DNA of 64,000 nt, from the NCBI GenBank assembly GCA_002839445.1, contig PGYB01000024.1, positions 38,164 to 102,163 on the forward strand, in the 5' to 3' direction. Positions 25,301 through 33,556 of this stretch are shown piece by piece. Each line of letters opens with the position of its first letter. Positions within the stretch are counted from its first letter, which is position 1. Made by a program: the position numbers and the translations under genes. A model generated the notes under the pieces. It did no database searches and had not been told where the DNA came from. It saw only the letters and a list, made by a program, of their open reading frames with translations. The DNA is from Candidatus Riflebacteria bacterium HGW-Riflebacteria-1. Its GTDB lineage: Bacteria; Muiribacteriota; Ozemobacteria; Ozemobacterales; Ozemobacteraceae.

Positions 25301-28300
25301 TCCGCTCTGAGAGAAGAATTTGCATAAATTATCGAACCGGCAAGCTGGCAAAAGTGTTGAGCGTCGGCCTCGGTTGTGTTCAGCTGCTGCAAAGTAACCT
25401 GACCGTGCGTCCAGGCCAGCTCAAAAACACGGTCGGCAAGGCGCCGGTCCTGGTACTTTTCAACCAGGCCAAGCGCTGAATTTCTTGAAGTACATACTCC
25501 GGTGACCATATCAATTTTCGCAGACTTCCCGGGCTCAAGAATCAGGCGGTGCCTGATCGATACAATCGGGTCGAGAACTGAGCCACTGCTGCCGGAAAGT
25601 GCTGCAGTTCCAGTTAAGGCCTGGGGTCGCGCAATGGTGTTGCCACGGCCAATAAAGCGCATGCGGTCGGTTTCATAAGAGACTTCACCATGTTGAACAC
25701 CATGTGATGCCATCAGATGAAACATCCACATCGCCGGCTCACTGTTAGAGCGTGGCCGCCTGTTGCAGAGAATCGCCCGGTGGTCCTGCAGAATCTCGGT
25801 CTGAATAAAGAGATTGCTGAAGGCCGGGTGCAGCTCATCAGTGGCCCGAGGAGCAAGAACCACTTCGGCATAACTGGTCAGTTCAATCTCTCTTGGTTTT
25901 CGCGAACGATTGGTGATAACTATGCGACGCAGTTCAATATCATCTTCAGATGAAACGGCAATTTCGGTGTACAGGTCAATATCATTATCGCGACGCCTGA
26001 ATTCGGCCCGACCCTCTGAAAATATCACTTCATAGGATTCTGGCTTTTTCAGTGCAGGTTGCGACGTGTTAGACCAGAATTCAAGAGTTGCCATGTCACG
26101 GATGTAGCAGAATGTTCCGAAGTTGTCGCGAGTTGTATCGGCGCGCCAGCGCGTGACGGCAAAGTCATGCCAGCGACTGTAGCCGCCACCGGAGCCGGTA
26201 ACCATCACATGATAATTGCGGTTCGACAACAGCTGAACTTGCGGAACCTGGGTATCAGGGCTGTTGAACACCCTGATCTGGGCTTCAATGGCATCCGGAC
26301 TCTGACGAAAGTCCAGTGCCATAGCATGCGGATAATATACGGTATCCTTTGGAACACGCTCCTGCAGCAAAAGTGCCGTGGCCTGAAAAATTGGTTCGCT
26401 GGCGAATCGTTTTTGCATTGGCTGATCAAGAAGCTTATAGGCGAGAGCAAGCAGACTCATACCCTGGTGATGAGCCATGAAAGATGAAATGACCGCCCCG
26501 GATTGACCTCGTGTCTGGCGGGCGGGCGTATAATCTATCGCTTCAAAAAGGCCATATTTGCCTGAAAAGCCAAGCCCGACAAGTCGCTGCATGTTTTGAC
26601 AGGCAGCCTGAGGCTTTACCATCAACGCCATTACTGAGGCATAAGGTGCGACAACCAGGTCTTCGGCCAGACCGCGTTTCAAGCCAAGTCCAGGAACGCC
26701 GAAGGCACGATACTGGTAATTGATATGAGCATCAACCATGTTATAACCAGACTCAGACACCCCCCACGGAACTCCGCATTGAATGCCGTAGTTGATCTGT
26801 CGGTCGACAACCGCACCGTATGTTTGATCCAGTAATGTATTCGCATAGTTTGGCATCACCAGAAGAGGCATAAGATACTCGAACATCGAACCGTTCCAGG
26901 AAAGAAGAACCGGGTCGCCGCCGACATTGCTGAGCAGGCGCCCGAGAGCGAACCAGGAGCTCTGAGGAAGCTGCCCCTGCGCAATCGCCACAAAAGTTGC
27001 CAGACGCGCTTCCGAAGCCAGCAGATCATACAGACTGGCATCACGGCGATTCTCAGTAACGTTATAGCCGATGGTCAGCAGATGCGAGACATTGTCGTAG
27101 AGAAATGAATAATCCATGTTTGCCAGATCATCCAATTGTTCAATCACCGCTGCAATTGCGGCGATGGTTTTTCTTGCACGCCGACCTGCTTCAAGCATCG
27201 AATCTTTAAGCTGGGCCGTAAGAGAGAGAGAGTCCTCATTGAGCTCTGCCAGACCTGAAAGCGTCGGAATTTCGCTGACACAAGCACCGAGTTTGCTTGT
27301 ACCGTCTGAAAATTCAGCCCATGGAACATGGTAGATCAAATCAGCGAGTGCATCCTGGCATTGTTGCGCAAAGGCGCGCGCCCAAAAGATTCCTTCGCCT
27401 TCAGTCCCGATGCTCAAGACGCGCACAAGATCTTCTGCCAGTAAGTTCAATTTTTTAAGAGATTGCAACACTGAAAAAACGGTCTTTGGGCATGCCGCAA
27501 TTGCTGCAGCCAGTTCTCTGCTGATTTCTTTAAAGTCAGCCGGGCTATTTGATGAATCCGCCTTACAGGCTTCCTTTAAAACTTCAAGCGTATCACTCAG
27601 CCCGTCAAAAACGCGTGAATGCACAATTTGCCGGTCTTTTAACAACCGCAGACCAGAGCGCAAAGTAATCAGAAAAGCAGCTAGATTGCCGCTGTCAACC
27701 GATGATACATACATAGGCAGCAGCGGCTGCAACGTTTCAGTGTCATACCAGTTATAGAAATGACCGCTGTGCCTCGGCATCTGTGCCATCGTCTGCAATG
27801 AATTTGCCGTGCGTTCAAGCAATCTCGCGGTGGAGATGTAAGCAAAGTCATGCGCGGCCAGGTTTGCCAGCAGCGATATACCCATGTTGGTCGGCGAGGT
27901 GCGGTGAGCTATCTTAATCGGCCGGTTTTCCTGATAGTTATCGGGAGGCAGCCAGTTGTCGGCCGGCGCAACAAATGTTTCGAAAAACGCCCAGGTTCGG
28001 CGCGCGATTTTCCTGAGAAAAATCGACTGCTCAGGAGTAAGAACAGACTTTTTCCGGGCGATCGGACGGCTGATCCACCATGTGATAATTGGCGAGACAA
28101 GCCAGCTGCCTGCTATTATAAAGACAAATGCCGGCACTTGAGCCTGCGATGTTGTGGCATGAGCTATGACAGCCAGAGAAAAACATGGGGCAAACCACAT
28201 GGTGCGTATCGACCCGAAAAGGCCCGTAGCTTTATCGATGCCACCAGAAGGGTTCCATTCAAGCGTCAGCTTGTGGGAAACGTTTAATCGCCAGAGGGTG

Positions 28301-30954
28301 CGCGCGACCGCATCGATGCTTAAAAATGCTTCGTAAGGAAGACAGACAACAGTGAGCAGCATCTGGGCAAGATTCATCGCGGAATCACGCAGTGAGTAGA
28401 GTATATGCTGTCTTATTAAAACTTCCTTCGGCTTACGAAAGATGCCAACAACCGAAGCAAGCATCGGCTGAACCATCAGCATTGCGAGCGTCAGCGCAAC
28501 CCAGAACCATGATGGTGCCAGGACAGACCATGAAAGCACCAGCATCAGTGTATATGCCAGAGGCATCAGGCTGCGGCGTAGATTATCAAAAATTTTCCAT
28601 TGAGACAGCCACGACAGCGGATTTCGCTCTGTTGTTCCACCTGGTGCCGGTACATTCTGGCGAAGCCAGCTGGCGATCTGCCAGTCGCCGCGAATCCAGC
28701 GATAACGCCTTGCTACATCAGCGCTGTAGCGGGCAGGATATTCTTCATAAAGCATCAAATCAGAAAGAAGCCCGGCGCGGGCATAACCGCCCTCGATAAG
28801 ATCGTGGCTGAGAATGCGGTTTTCTGGAAACCGGCCTTTGAGGGCAAGATCAAACGCATCAACATCATAGATTCCCTTGCCGATGAAAGAGCCTTCTCCA
28901 AACACATCCTGATAAATATCTGAGACAACCCTGGTGTAAGGATCGATGCCTGAGTCACTTTCATGCATTGCCGAGTATAATGAACGACTGCTGCCCGGCA
29001 GACTTACCGCGACCTGTGGCTGCATAATCGAATACCCTTCGACAACGCGCTTTTCATGAGCATCATAGACGGGATGATTCAGCGGATGAGCCATTGCCGC
29101 AATAAACTGCCGGGCCGAATCGCGCGGCAAACCCGTATCGGTGTCCAGGGTGATTACATATTTCACAGTACGCAGCACATGTATATTACCGACAACCTGC
29201 GAAAACCGGTCATTGGCATTGCCGCGGAGAAACGCGTTTAAATCAGCAAGTATGCCGCGCTTACGTTCATAGCCCATCCAGATTTTTTCCTGCGGATTCC
29301 ACAGGCGCGGGCGATGAAAAAGAAAGAAGCAGTTTTTTTGCCCGCTCAGGTATTTCTCGTTGAGCTCTTCAATTCTTTTACTGGCAAGACTTACCAGTGA
29401 TTCATCTTCGGGCGATGTTTTCTCTGTCGCGTCCAGCAAACTTGTCAGCAATCCGAAGTGCAGGTTTTCGTCCTGGTTTGCGAGGAACCTTACTTCGAGT
29501 GCCTCGATCAGGTGTTCAACATTGCCAGCGCTGGAAAGCAAAGTAGGAACTACCACCAGAGTTCTAAATTCGGCAGGAATGCCTTTTGAAAAATCCATAC
29601 GCGGCAGAGCACGAGGTGGAACCAGAGCCGTTACCAGCCAGTTTACCAGCGAAACCGCGGTGTGACTGGCGCATAAAACCAGGGTTATGCCCAGCAGGCC
29701 GATAAGCGGGTCGCTGATTCCGTTACTTATGGCTTCTGCCAGCAAGAACCAGGTCATAATCGCAGTAGTTGCGAGTGCCGAGCCGAGATACAAAAACAAC
29801 GGAAATCGACAACTCATCCTCAGAAAGGCCTCAAGACTGGGCAGTCGGCTTCCAGCCATTGATTCAAGCTTCGGCAAGCCCTTTTCGACAAGATAAAAAC
29901 CAACATGAGCTGAGCGATCGGCGCTGCTGACCTTATCAGCAACTGCTTTTGCCATATTTACGGCCAACCGCGCGACTTCAGCTTCTTCAATCTGACTATT
30001 TTTTGAAATATTTTCAACAGCATGACGGTAGCGATCGCGGGTGACAAAATCCATTCCGGCGTAGATCCCAGGGGGATCTTCTCGCAGTATCCTTTCGACA
30101 TGGCTTCTTGCCTCGACAAACTCCTGCCAGTCAACGGATCCCAGCATGCGAAGACTGGCAATGCTGTTGCTTACGGAAAGCTGGTTCGCGGCCTGCTGCT
30201 GCGCTTCTGACTGAACCAGCTGCTCTATGGTGAGACCAGATTCAATGAGAGACTGTTCGATCCAGGTGAGCGGCAGGGTCAGAGGTGTACCCCGGCTCTG
30301 CAGACAACGCACGAGTTCAGCAACAAAGGCGCTGGACAGGCTGGGATTTGTATGAGCCATGTCGGCGACAACCATGATCAGGTTTTTTGGATCCTTCTCT
30401 GCGATTGCCGTCATCTTTTCAGCCCATGAGCCGGCCATGTCGCGATCAAGCCGGTCAACAGCAAGTTTTTCAGCAATATGGCTGAGATTCTCGATCAGGG
30501 CGATGCGCAACATAATTGGAACAGCCCACAATTCTCCAAGTTTAAGCTGGCTGACCTGCTGATAAGCCTCAATAAAACCGTTGAGATTGCCAGGGTCAAC
30601 CCGGCCATCGCCATGCGTAACCGTTTCCATTGCGATGTCATAGACGCGTGGCAGGCCCGCTGACGGGCCGTTGCTCAGGCGGGGCAGTTCCAGGCTATAG
30701 CCCTCTGGCAAATGCTTTATCGCCGTATGAATCTGCTCTTTAATCAGATAAAAATTGTCAAGAAGCCATTCCCCGGCTGGCGCAATGCGTAAATTCGCCT
30801 TAACAGCCGAGATCAACAGATTACAGGTGTATGCCAGAACCTGCTCGTTCTCTTTCAGCCTCGGCAAAAGCTTTTCAGAGGTGCGTATTATGGTTACATT
30901 ATGCGTGCGCGCCAGGGCTGCGCCATGTAGTTTGAGCTGGTCGCGACTAAGCAT
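22399..30954 (-). CDS. ndvB: Cyclic beta-1,2-glucan synthase (GT84-GH94)
   Basis: At 2851 residues this matches the length of NdvB/ChvB proteins, inner-membrane enzymes that make cyclic beta-1,2-glucan from UDP-glucose; the glucan is exported to the periplasm for osmotic adaptation and host or surface interaction. After an N-terminal region and membrane helices around residues 380-450 comes the glucosyltransferase domain with DTDTGLPRD (Asp604, Asp606), GEGSFIGKGIYDV and YRWIRGDWQ. More helices follow (~780-1000), then the glucoamylase-like middle region with the SESGYNMVD and MAHHQGMSLLAL motifs, and a C-terminal GH94 phosphorylase-like domain with GSGDWNDGMN (catalytic-type Asp2528 region), which controls chain length. 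The start at 30954 has little Shine-Dalgarno but overlaps a well-initiated 9-codon ORF. No ndvA-type exporter is nearby. Confidence 0.95.
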   Translation of the reverse strand: MLSRDQLKLHGAALARTHNVTIIRTSEKLLPRLKENEQVLAYTCNLLISAVKANLRIAPAGEWLLDNFYLIKEQIHTAIKHLPEGYSLELPRLSNGPSAGLPRVYDIAMETVTHGDGRVDPGNLNGFIEAYQQVSQLKLGELWAVPIMLRIALIENLSHIAEKLAVDRLDRDMAGSWAEKMTAIAEKDPKNLIMVVADMAHTNPSLSSAFVAELVRCLQSRGTPLTLPLTWIEQSLIESGLTIEQLVQSEAQQQAANQLSVSNSIASLRMLGSVDWQEFVEARSHVERILREDPPGIYAGMDFVTRDRYRHAVENISKNSQIEEAEVARLAVNMAKAVADKVSSADRSAHVGFYLVEKGLPKLESMAGSRLPSLEAFLRMSCRFPLFLYLGSALATTAIMTWFLLAEAISNGISDPLIGLLGITLVLCASHTAVSLVNWLVTALVPPRALPRMDFSKGIPAEFRTLVVVPTLLSSAGNVEHLIEALEVRFLANQDENLHFGLLTSLLDATEKTSPEDESLVSLASKRIEELNEKYLSGQKNCFFLFHRPRLWNPQEKIWMGYERKRGILADLNAFLRGNANDRFSQVVGNIHVLRTVKYVITLDTDTGLPRDSARQFIAAMAHPLNHPVYDAHEKRVVEGYSIMQPQVAVSLPGSSRSLYSAMHESDSGIDPYTRVVSDIYQDVFGEGSFIGKGIYDVDAFDLALKGRFPENRILSHDLIEGGYARAGLLSDLMLYEEYPARYSADVARRYRWIRGDWQIASWLRQNVPAPGGTTERNPLSWLSQWKIFDNLRRSLMPLAYTLMLVLSWSVLAPSWFWVALTLAMLMVQPMLASVVGIFRKPKEVLIRQHILYSLRDSAMNLAQMLLTVVCLPYEAFLSIDAVARTLWRLNVSHKLTLEWNPSGGIDKATGLFGSIRTMWFAPCFSLAVIAHATTSQAQVPAFVFIIAGSWLVSPIITWWISRPIARKKSVLTPEQSIFLRKIARRTWAFFETFVAPADNWLPPDNYQENRPIKIAHRTSPTNMGISLLANLAAHDFAYISTARLLERTANSLQTMAQMPRHSGHFYNWYDTETLQPLLPMYVSSVDSGNLAAFLITLRSGLRLLKDRQIVHSRVFDGLSDTLEVLKEACKADSSNSPADFKEISRELAAAIAACPKTVFSVLQSLKKLNLLAEDLVRVLSIGTEGEGIFWARAFAQQCQDALADLIYHVPWAEFSDGTSKLGACVSEIPTLSGLAELNEDSLSLTAQLKDSMLEAGRRARKTIAAIAAVIEQLDDLANMDYSFLYDNVSHLLTIGYNVTENRRDASLYDLLASEARLATFVAIAQGQLPQSSWFALGRLLSNVGGDPVLLSWNGSMFEYLMPLLVMPNYANTLLDQTYGAVVDRQINYGIQCGVPWGVSESGYNMVDAHINYQYRAFGVPGLGLKRGLAEDLVVAPYASVMALMVKPQAACQNMQRLVGLGFSGKYGLFEAIDYTPARQTRGQSGAVISSFMAHHQGMSLLALAYKLLDQPMQKRFASEPIFQATALLLQERVPKDTVYYPHAMALDFRQSPDAIEAQIRVFNSPDTQVPQVQLLSNRNYHVMVTGSGGGYSRWHDFAVTRWRADTTRDNFGTFCYIRDMATLEFWSNTSQPALKKPESYEVIFSEGRAEFRRRDNDIDLYTEIAVSSEDDIELRRIVITNRSRKPREIELTSYAEVVLAPRATDELHPAFSNLFIQTEILQDHRAILCNRRPRSNSEPAMWMFHLMASHGVQHGEVSYETDRMRFIGRGNTIARPQALTGTAALSGSSGSVLDPIVSIRHRLILEPGKSAKIDMVTGVCTSRNSALGLVEKYQDRRLADRVFELAWTHGQVTLQQLNTTEADAQHFCQLAGSIIYANSSLRADPGLIIRNTLRQSNLWGYAISGDLPIVLLRIKEAENIELVRQLIQAHTYWRFKGLVVDLFIWNENPASYQQNLNDQIMGLIAAGVEASTMDRPGGIFLRFIEQIPEEDRILLQSVARAIVSDSCGGLAEQLSLTRLLEKAEPNFKLTRTPFPRIKPVATVPRKDLSFFNGIGGFTPDGKEYVITTAPGQVTPAPWVNILANPHFGSVVSENGLAYTWAANAHEYRLTPWNNDPVCDAAGEALYLRDEERGQFWSPMPLPCRGDAPYTTRHGFGYSVFEHTEYGIHSEVWVYVALDAPVKFSVVKIRNDSGQIRKLSVTGYVEWVLGDLQQKTSSQVITIIDPTCDALLARNSYNSEFASRVAFFDANESGRSYSGDRTEFIGRNGMLDDPAAMHRTRLSNKVGAALDPCAAIQVPFELANGQEREIIFILGAGEDYRSTVDIVRRFRGHGAARQELERVWNHWAHTLGAVQVETSDKALNLMANGWLIYQTIACRLWARSGFYQSGGAFGFRDQLQDVMALIHTRPDLVRAHILLCAAHQFKEGDVQHWWHPPFGRGVRTLCSDDFLWLALAVSRYVLSTGDTGVLAEQIDFIDGRPVSKDEDSYYDRPSPAGSHASLYEHCVRAIKMGLRIGEHGLPLIGSGDWNDGMNLVGELGKGESVWLAFFTYDVLLQFSEVARRNADQPFVEACLQNAEVLRENIEKNGWDGKWYRRAYFDDGTPLGSASNDECSIDSISQSWSVLSKAGNPERSAMAMEALDAQLVDRRHGMVRLLHPPLDKSKLNPGYIKGYVPGVRENGGQYTHGAIWATMAFAASGDHKRAWELLKMINPINHARSLKEVNVYKVEPYVVAADVYGLSPHVGRGGWTWYTGSAAWMYRLVIESLLGLKLDVDRLRFNPCLPDQGFESYKIHYRYRETVYHITVRQVQNLNRTIIVIADGQEQQDNSIPLVDDRQEHHAEVQTAITQE

Positions 30955-30976
30955 TTACTTTATCCAGATTAAACAT
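30947..30976 (-). CDS. Nine-residue leader peptide overlapping the glucan synthase start
   Basis: ATG 30976 lies behind a strong GAGAGGA and encodes MFNLDKVNA, ending in TAG at 30949-30947. The ndvB ATG (30954) lies within the last codons in another frame, so ribosomes finishing the leader could restart at ndvB, which lacks a good site of its own. This is seen in the sequence; the coupling is inference. Confidence 0.45.
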   Translation of the reverse strand: MFNLDKVNA

Positions 30977-31084
30977 GTTCAGTTTCCTCTCAAGACAAGA
31001 TCATTCTTTTGTGCAGGCTCAATCAAACATTGAACGGCCTGATTTTTTCAGAACAAGCCAACGTTCATTTCTGTTAAGACACTT

Positions 31085-31371
31085 ATACCAATTCTACTTA
31101 GTTCGTGCGTTCTCTTTTGTTTCTGTTCTCGTAATCGTTCTCGATCAGTGAGATTGCTTAGGACTGTCGCCCTCGCAACGGTAGCCCATCGTCATCCTGC
31201 GCGCAGTCGCAGGATCCAGGATGCCATAAGGTCATGGATTCTGCGACTACGCTTCGCTACGCGCAGAATGACAAATTAAGCCGTCCATAATCGTTCTCGT
31301 CGTCGCTGACAATTACAAATACGACTCTGGTATCCAGTTTTTCGCTGTGAACGAATTTTTGCGAATGGTAT
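31085..31371 (-). mobile_element. MITE-like non-coding element, copy C
   Basis: A 287-base element bounded by ATACCAATTC (31085-31094) and GAATGGTAT (31363-31371), an imperfect terminal inverted repeat. The reverse complement aligns with copy A. The core (31190-31273) has CATCCTGCGCGCAGTCGCAG, then GGATCC, then GTCATGGATTCTGCGAC and GCGCAGAATGAC, forming two hairpins. It fills the gap between the glucan synthase and the hybrid kinase genes. Confidence 0.85.
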
Positions 31372-31383
31372 TAGTTCTGGAGG

Positions 31384-33168
31384 CTACTGGCGACTTTTAC
31401 CGGCGTCTGGATATTCCGAAGAACGGGTTAATTTTCCAAGTTTTTCAGCGAGATCACTTATAGAAAAGGGTTTCTGAAGGAAATTCAGATTATTCCCGGT
31501 AAACCCTCGACGAGTCAGAACACTCGCCGGGTGACCAGACATGAACAGGGTTTTGATATCAGGATTCGTCTTTTGCACCATCTCAAGCACCTCGCAGCCA
31601 TTCATTTCCGGCATGATTACATCAGTTACCAGAAATTTTATCTTGTGCTTGTGCTTCAAAGCCAGTTCGGCTGCTACATCGGCCGTGTTTGCGGTTAAGA
31701 CTGTGAAACCGAGTTTTTCGAGCATCATTTTTATCATAGGCAACAGAGCAGCTTCGTTTTCGACTACCAGAACAGTCTCGCCACTGCCGGGCAGCATGTT
31801 TTCATGCTTTTCCCACTGCCTGTCAATCACTGTTCCAGTATATGCCGGCAGATATATTTTAAAGGTCGTTCCGGCACCAGGTTCGCTGGCAACCATTATG
31901 AAGCCATTATTCTGTTTGACAATTCCCTCTACGGCAGACAGCCCGAGACCGGTTCCCTGCCCTACCTCTCTGGTAGTGAAAAAGGGCTCGAAAATCTGCG
32001 CAAGGATCTCTTTTGTCATGCCGCAACCGGTGTCGCTGACCTCAATCATTACGTATTTTCCTTCGCTGTATTCCGCATTTTTTTTGCAGAACGCGGCGTC
32101 GAAGGTGGCGTTTTTTGTCGCAACAGTTACCCGGCCCCTGCCAACAATGGCGGCCTTGGCGTTAAGACAGAGGTTGAGCATAATCTGATCTATCTGCACG
32201 GGATCCATCTCGGCGCGATAAAGATCAGATGCAGCATTCCAGACCAGCTCTATTTCTTCACCAACGACCTGTCGTAACATTTTGAGCATGCTTTCAATGG
32301 TCAGATTCAGATCTATGACCACTGGTGATATCATCTGTTTGCGGGCGACGGTAAGCAACTGCCTGGTTATAGCTGCAGACTGCTGCGCTGCATTCAGTAT
32401 TTCTTCGAGAAAAATTCTGGCTGTCTGCGGCGGAACATCCCTGTTCAAAGCCAGTTCGGCATATCCAATAATGACTGCCAGCTTGTTGTTATAGTCATGA
32501 GCCACCCCGCCGGCCAGCAGACCAATGGTTTCCATTTTTTGCGCCTGATGAAGCTGCTCTGACAGTTTACGATTTTCGGTGATATCAGAGATGACAACCC
32601 GACAGCTCTGGCAATTACTGCCTGACGATTCTTTGCCGGGCAGATCAGGATTTGCAACCGAAGACTCAAGTCGCGCCCAGAAAACAATCGCGCCAAAAGC
32701 CTGGTTTTTTCTTTGCAGCCGCAGCTCACACTCTTGCGGAAGACCTTTATTAAAGAGGTTCTTGCGATGATGATAAAAAATATCCTGGTCGTCACGAAAA
32801 ATGTAGTTAGTAAGCGGTTTGTTTTCAAGCTCATTAACTGGCACTCCGAGCAATGTCGCTGCGGTCAAATTGCTTTCAAGAATCAGGCCATCTTCGTTAA
32901 GGCTGACATAGCCAACCGGCGCCTGATTGAACAGATCGAAATAACGAGCTCGCGAAACCTCAAGCTCTTTGCGAATGTTGCATAATTCTTCATTCTGCAT
33001 CTCAAGCTCAATCTGATGCACCTGTAGCTCATGTAGAACACTCTTTGCCTCTTCAGGTAAGATGTTTTCCATACTCTGTGCCACATTTGAGCTTTTTTTC
33101 TGTATTGCTTCCCCGGCAAGCCTTCGCAGTTGCGCGGCTTTTTCGGAACCCTTATCACTGGGTGTCAT
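31384..33168 (-). CDS. PAS hybrid histidine kinase with receiver domain
   Basis: 594 residues, no membrane helices, so cytoplasmic. The N-terminal ~75 residues include the module LQVHQIELEMQNEEL, also present in the kinase at 36783-38588. A PAS domain follows (~75-200). The phosphoacceptor is His224 in AGGVAHDYNN, the form common in AHDFNN-type kinases; then an ATP-binding domain with DTGCGM and GTGLGLSAV (~330-450), and a receiver domain (~470-590) with FLVTDVIMPEMNG (phospho-Asp) and FLQKPF. It would autophosphorylate and pass phosphate to its own receiver; the signal and further partner are unknown. GAGGTAAGC precedes the ATG. It is separated by a 388-base repeat-bearing gap from the next signalling operon. 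Confidence 0.9.
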   Translation of the reverse strand: MTPSDKGSEKAAQLRRLAGEAIQKKSSNVAQSMENILPEEAKSVLHELQVHQIELEMQNEELCNIRKELEVSRARYFDLFNQAPVGYVSLNEDGLILESNLTAATLLGVPVNELENKPLTNYIFRDDQDIFYHHRKNLFNKGLPQECELRLQRKNQAFGAIVFWARLESSVANPDLPGKESSGSNCQSCRVVISDITENRKLSEQLHQAQKMETIGLLAGGVAHDYNNKLAVIIGYAELALNRDVPPQTARIFLEEILNAAQQSAAITRQLLTVARKQMISPVVIDLNLTIESMLKMLRQVVGEEIELVWNAASDLYRAEMDPVQIDQIMLNLCLNAKAAIVGRGRVTVATKNATFDAAFCKKNAEYSEGKYVMIEVSDTGCGMTKEILAQIFEPFFTTREVGQGTGLGLSAVEGIVKQNNGFIMVASEPGAGTTFKIYLPAYTGTVIDRQWEKHENMLPGSGETVLVVENEAALLPMIKMMLEKLGFTVLTANTADVAAELALKHKHKIKFLVTDVIMPEMNGCEVLEMVQKTNPDIKTLFMSGHPASVLTRRGFTGNNLNFLQKPFSISDLAEKLGKLTRSSEYPDAGKSRQ

Positions 33169-33336
33169 TGCTTACCTCATTTTTTCTGCCACAGACAACT
33201 CCACGGCGACGCCTGGTTCAGGCATTTCCCTGAGAGCACTCCGGGCTGTGTTAAATATAACCCTGGCGGAGCCCCGGTGAAATCGAGATATACAATCAAG
33301 AATATAGTCTAAAACAACCATTGCACATCCCCTGGC

Positions 33337-33525
33337 CAGCAATTCTCGGTCAAAATTAACCGTCATTATGCGCAAGCCGTAAGGCGCAGTCGCAGAATCC
33401 ACTTTTTAGCGTTTTCTGGATCCTGCGACTCCGCTTCGCTTCGCGCAGGATGACGAATAAAAAAGCGATGCCTCAATATCATGATCTCTGTTGATGATGG
33501 TTTTACAACTCGCCGAGAATTGCTG
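33337..33525. repeat. Element bounded by 13-base inverted repeat, copy 1
   Basis: CAGCAATTCTCGG (33337-33349) and its reverse complement CCGAGAATTGCTG (33513-33525) enclose 163 bases. Inside lies a two-hairpin core, copy D (33361-33455), with gtcgcagaatccac, ctggatcctgcgactcc and gcgcaggatgacg. The same 13-base pair recurs at 38862/39004 in opposite orientation. The gap 33169-33556 holds no gene. Confidence 0.75.
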
Positions 33526-33556
33526 TCCCTCAGTCTGGCAGAATTGGTCTTTAAAT

